Position numbers and translations under genes: made by a program | In this document: positions 61,234 to 64,000 of the stretch, one piece after another | Numbering within the stretch: the stretch's first letter is position 1 | Layout: each line of letters begins with the position of its first letter | The notes under the pieces: generated by a model | Told to the model about the DNA's origin: nothing | The model's database searches: none | Seen by the model: the letters and a program-made list of their open reading frames with translations, nothing else | Assembly (NCBI RefSeq): GCF_025398275.1 | Contig: NZ_JAODOR010000003.1 | Coordinates: 62,001-126,000 of the forward strand | Direction: 5' to 3' | DNA: 64,000 nt | DNA from: Microbacterium memoriense | Lineage (GTDB): Bacteria; Actinomycetota; Actinomycetes; Actinomycetales; Microbacteriaceae

Positions 61234-61563
61234 ATGACGGACACGCTCAGCCCGGAGAAGTACGACGACGTCACCGAAGCGCTCAAAGAGGTCATGGACC
61301 CCGAGCTCGGCATCAATGTCGTCGATCTCGGCCTGATCTACGACCTCAGCTGGGATCAGGAGAACGACGCGCTCGTCATCCACATGACGCTGACGTCGGC
61401 CGGGTGCCCGCTGACCGACGTTCTCGAAGAGCAGACCGCGCAGGCCCTCGACAACGTCGTGGACCGTTTCCGCATCAACTGGGTGTGGATGCCGCCGTGG
61501 GGTGCCGAGCGCATCACCGACGACGGCCGCGACATGATGCGCGCTCTCGGCTTCGCTATTTGA
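61234..61563 (+). CDS. Metal-sulfur cluster assembly factor (DUF59/SufT-like)
   Basis: 109-residue MIP18-like protein. Conserved EVMDPELGINVVDLGLIYDL and MTLTSAGCPLTD with the family cysteine C58. Such proteins (SufT, PaaD-related) help mature Fe-S enzymes. The cysteine desulfurase SufS and SufU, which commonly lie between sufC and this gene in actinobacteria, are absent. Confidence 0.93.
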   Translation: MTDTLSPEKYDDVTEALKEVMDPELGINVVDLGLIYDLSWDQENDALVIHMTLTSAGCPLTDVLEEQTAQALDNVVDRFRINWVWMPPWGAERITDDGRDMMRALGFAI

Positions 61564-61579
61564 GATGCGTCTGCGACTC

Positions 61580-61618
61580 AGGTTGAGTAGCGGCGCGGAG
61601 CGTCGCGTATCGAAACCT
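61580..61618. repeat. Intergenic imperfect palindrome
   Basis: AGGTTGAGTAGCGGCGC (61580-61596) pairs imperfectly with the segment ending TATCGAAACCT (to 61618). I recall similar GAGTAG...CGATAC palindromes as frequent intergenic repeats in Microbacteriaceae, where they follow genes. Confidence 0.6.
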
Positions 61619-61624
61619 CGGCGA

Positions 61625-61630
61625 TAGGCT
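61625..61630 (+). promoter_or_regulatory. -10 box of the MalY/PatB-type gene (leaderless)
   Basis: TAGGCT with its last T seven bases before the GTG at 61637. Confidence 0.6.
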
Positions 61631-61636
61631 CGACGG

Positions 61637-62797
61637 GTGAGTATCGCCCCCCTGGACGCCCTGCCATTGGAGACCCTGCGACGTCGGTCGAGCACGAAGT
61701 GGCGGACCTTCCCGGAGGACGTTCTGCCGCTGTTCGTCGCGGAGACCGATTTCCCGCTCGCTGAACCGATCCGCGCGGTCCTCGCCGAAGCGGTCGAGAT
61801 CGGCGACACCGGCTACACGCCGCCGGATCCGGGAGTCCGCTCGGCGTATGTCGGATTCGCACGCCGTCGTTTCGGCTGGGAGATCGAACCGCAGCGCGTG
61901 AGTTGGACCGGCGATGTCATGATGGGCGTCGTCGAGCTCCTCCGTGCCACGGTGACGCGCGGTGACCGGGTGGTCATCACTCCGCCCGTCTATCCGCCGT
62001 TCTTCTTCTGCATCGAAGAGGCCGGCGGCGTGCCGCAGGACGTGCCACTGCTCGCCTCGGACGACGGCTGGTTGCTCGACCTGGAGGGGATCGAGACGGC
62101 GCTGGCGGATGGCGCGCGCGCCGTGTTGTTGTGCAACCCGCACAACCCGACGGGAACCGCGCACGCGAAGGAGAGCCTGGCTGCCCTCGCCGAAATCGCG
62201 GCCCGGTACGGCGCGGTCGTCATCAGCGACGAGATCCACGCGCCGCTGGCACAGCCCGGCAGTGGGTTCACGCCGTTCCTCATGGCGTCGGCGACCGCCG
62301 CCGAGATCGGCTATGCGGTGACGAGCGCGTCGAAGGCGTTCAATCTTGCGGGTCTGAAGTGCGCGCTGATCGTCACCGGCGCCGACGCGACCACCGCCGT
62401 CGTCCGTGGGCTCCCGCGTGAAGTGGAATGGCGCACGGGACTGTTCGGCGCGATCGCGGCGGTCGCCGCCTTCGACGAAGCATCCGATGCGTGGCTGGAT
62501 TCGTTGCTGGCGCGTCTCGACGAGAACCGGATGCTGCTGGCCGACCTCGTCGCCGAACACCTGCCGCTCGCGCGTTTCGCGATCCCGGATGCCGGCTTCC
62601 TCGCCTGGATCGATCTGTCCGCGTACGGCTGGGGCGATGATCCTGCCCGCGCGATCCTCACCGGCGCCCGTGTCGCGCTCCACCACGGCCCCGAGTTCGG
62701 GGCGGGCGGCGCCGGCTACGCGCGGCTCAATTTCGGCTGCTCGCCCGATGTCCTGCGCGAAGCCGTGGCGCGGATCGGCGCCCTCGCCCGGGCGTGA
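61637..62797 (+). CDS. MalY/PatB-type PLP aminotransferase (C-S lyase)
   Basis: 386-residue fold-type I PLP enzyme close to MalY/PatB cystathionine beta-lyases. The PLP lysine is K233 in TSASKAFNLAGLK; LCNPHNPTGTAH and VISDEIHAPL are the other PLP contacts, and LPLFVAETDFPLAEPI is the MalY-type N-terminus. It may cleave cystathionine or cysteine conjugates. Close to the suf operon but with its own leaderless promoter; a role as sulfur donor is not supported by family knowledge. Confidence 0.9.
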   Translation: MSIAPLDALPLETLRRRSSTKWRTFPEDVLPLFVAETDFPLAEPIRAVLAEAVEIGDTGYTPPDPGVRSAYVGFARRRFGWEIEPQRVSWTGDVMMGVVELLRATVTRGDRVVITPPVYPPFFFCIEEAGGVPQDVPLLASDDGWLLDLEGIETALADGARAVLLCNPHNPTGTAHAKESLAALAEIAARYGAVVISDEIHAPLAQPGSGFTPFLMASATAAEIGYAVTSASKAFNLAGLKCALIVTGADATTAVVRGLPREVEWRTGLFGAIAAVAAFDEASDAWLDSLLARLDENRMLLADLVAEHLPLARFAIPDAGFLAWIDLSAYGWGDDPARAILTGARVALHHGPEFGAGGAGYARLNFGCSPDVLREAVARIGALARA

Positions 62798-62804
62798 CCG
62801 GCGC

Positions 62805-63713
62805 CTAAACCTCGGCCTTCCCCAACCGCCAGTAGCCCATGAATGCGACCGCACGCCGGTCGACACCGAGCGACGACACGAGATGTCGACGCAGGGTCTT
62901 GATCGCGCCCGCTTCGCCCGCGAGCCACGCGTAGAGGGGGGCGCGCTTCAGTGCGGCGCCGCCCTTGGCCGTCCGGGGAACCTCCCAAAGGATGTCGTGA
63001 TCGATGTCGATCTCCTCGACGTCCGCGCCTCGGCCGGCGGGAACGAGGATCGCCGCGGCATCCTCGACGGCGCGGACGAGGTGCGCGTGGCGCGCCGAGG
63101 GGTGCCGCGACGACACCCGGTACTCGAAGCCGGGATGGCGGGGGAGGTAGTCGGCGTCGGCGGGCTCGGGGACTTCGAGAACCACGACTCCGCGGGCTTC
63201 GCGGGGGAGTTGCTCGAGGATGACCGCGATCGCGGGTGCCGCCGTCTCGTCCCCGGCGAGGAGGATGTCATCGACCTGGGCCGGCGGTACGAAGTCGATG
63301 CCGTACGACACCCCCGAGTGCGCCGTCGTGGGCGCGAAGATGAGCACTTCGTCGCCGACCCGGGCGTCGGCGATCCATGCGGAAGCGGGGCCCACGACCT
63401 CGTGCGAGACCATGTCGACGTCGACTTCGCCGGCATCCTCGCGAACGTAGCGGGTCGTGTAGGTGCGAAACGGGGGGCGGCGGTCCTCATCCATCTCCCG
63501 CCAGAGCGTCCACCAGTCCTCACCCGTGGGCATGTCGTCGATCGAGGTCGAGGAGGTCGGGAAGACGATCTTGATGCGCTGATCGAGACCAGGGTCACCG
63601 TAGTCGGCGAGGTCGGCGCCACCGAACGTGAAACGGCGGAAGCTCGGGGTGACGTCGGTGATCGCGTTCACGCGGGCGCGGAAGAAGCGACTGGTCGGTC
63701 GTTCATCGCTCAT
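62805..63713 (-). CDS. Siderophore-interacting protein (FAD ferric reductase)
   Basis: 302-residue flavoprotein of the ViuB/YqjH family that reduces ferric siderophores to release iron. The FAD motif RTYTTR is present near residue 95, with the typical HPEVVGPASAW region in variant form (SHEVVGPASAW) and an NAD(P)H-binding C-terminal half ending GYWRLGKAEV. ATG at 63713 overlaps the ABC ATPase end by 11 bases, so both are co-translated. Convergent with the preceding gene. Confidence 0.92.
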   Translation of the reverse strand: MSDERPTSRFFRARVNAITDVTPSFRRFTFGGADLADYGDPGLDQRIKIVFPTSSTSIDDMPTGEDWWTLWREMDEDRRPPFRTYTTRYVREDAGEVDVDMVSHEVVGPASAWIADARVGDEVLIFAPTTAHSGVSYGIDFVPPAQVDDILLAGDETAAPAIAVILEQLPREARGVVVLEVPEPADADYLPRHPGFEYRVSSRHPSARHAHLVRAVEDAAAILVPAGRGADVEEIDIDHDILWEVPRTAKGGAALKRAPLYAWLAGEAGAIKTLRRHLVSSLGVDRRAVAFMGYWRLGKAEV

Positions 63714-64000
63714 CGGGCTCTCCTGTGTTTTCGAGGGGCTCGGGGGTGGTCGCGGGCGGGAGGACGCGGTGTCGACCTCGAGGAAGCACGAGGGGCGTCC
63801 CCGAGACCGGGTCGGCGATGACGAGGGAGTCGAGGTCGAACACCTGGCGGACCAGCTCGCTCGTGACGACGTCTGCCGGGGGCCCACTCGCCACCAGCCG
63901 TCCGCCCTTCAGCGCGAACAGGTGATCGGCGTAGCGTGCGGCGAGATTGATGTCGTGCAGCACCATCACGATCGTGGTTCCCCGCGACGCATTGAGATCC
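63703..64000 (-). CDS. Iron-siderophore ABC transporter ATP-binding protein, truncated by window edge
   Basis: C-terminal 98 residues or so of a FecCD-associated ABC ATPase (FepC/FhuC type). VMVLHDINLAARYADHLFALKGGRLVASG contains the H-loop histidine and the conserved D-loop neighbour; LVRQVFDLDSLVIADPVSGTPLVLP is typical of siderophore ATPases. Walker and signature motifs lie beyond the window. Its permease and binding-protein genes should lie upstream. Confidence 0.88.
   Translation of the reverse strand, partial: DLNASRGTTIVMVLHDINLAARYADHLFALKGGRLVASGPPADVVTSELVRQVFDLDSLVIADPVSGTPLVLPRGRHRVLPPATTPEPLENTGEPDER

Noticed and set aside
61637-62797. MalY/PatB-type enzyme as the missing SUF cysteine desulfurase
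   Set aside because: The PLP lysine context and N-terminus are those of C-S beta-lyases; there is no SufS/IscS persulfide cysteine loop.

Overview
The window is a stretch of chromosome from a high-GC actinobacterium. Nothing in it looks like a phage, plasmid or genomic island. Gene content and order point to Microbacteriaceae, most likely Microbacterium or a close relative. Supporting signs are a bcc-aa3 respiratory cluster with the small actinobacterial subunit CtaF, RbpA, OpcA, WhiA, a four-repeat ribosomal protein S1, a DUF3043 protein, frequent GTG starts, and many TANNNT -10 boxes seven to nine bases before a start codon (leaderless mRNAs). I saw no tRNA or rRNA genes, CRISPR arrays, insertion sequences or prophage genes.

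Layout. 1-5254: end of an acyl-CoA synthetase gene, a Nudix hydrolase and the replicative polymerase dnaE1. 5272-11412: a membrane protein, hisD, nrdR, pyrD, a DUF3043 membrane protein and an M20 dipeptidase. 11448-20715: respiratory cluster, with erpA and ctaC-ctaD-ctaF on the plus strand and ctaE-qcrC-qcrA-qcrB on the minus strand, and a PP2C phosphatase and a rhodanese between them. 20841-26600: trpD, a small membrane protein, an HhH-PHP protein, an unusual array of hairpin repeats, a 5'-3' exonuclease, a coupled secreted-protein/lipoprotein pair and a YchJ-type SEC-C protein. This is the most variable part. 26628-31902: rpsA, an orphan membrane histidine kinase coupled to a degenerate GGDEF protein, and coaE. 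31928-41599: DNA repair and cell control (uvrB, a divergent OhrR-like regulator/small cysteine protein pair, uvrA-uvrC-rapZ-whiA). 41674-46209: sod, gap-pgk-tpiA, secG-rbpA. 46255-54479: tkt-tal-pgi-zwf-opcA-pgl, the pentose phosphate operon on the minus strand. 54638-57387: ctaB, a small membrane protein and ctaA (heme O and heme A synthesis). 57516-61563: sufB-sufD-ferredoxin-sufC-sufT-like Fe-S assembly operon. 61625-64000: a MalY/PatB-type PLP enzyme, a siderophore-interacting reductase and the end of a ferric-siderophore ABC ATPase gene.

How the genes fit together. CtaB and CtaA make heme A for CtaD. ErpA and the SUF proteins supply Fe-S clusters, for example to QcrA. CtaC/D/E/F and QcrA/B/C form the respiratory supercomplex. 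UvrA, UvrB and UvrC perform nucleotide excision repair. uvrA and uvrB carry near-identical upstream boxes at the same spacing from their -10 element, which fits the PafBC (RecA-NDp) DNA-damage promoter class of actinobacteria.

Most of the window is ordinary core genome. The items most worth following up are the hairpin-repeat array (23582-23855), the leaderless divergent promoter with a palindromic operator (34276-34301), the shared uvrA/uvrB damage box, the overlapping divergent -10 elements at 10005-10012, the coding-like tail after coaE, the kinase/degenerate-GGDEF pair, and the suf operon that lacks a cysteine desulfurase gene.
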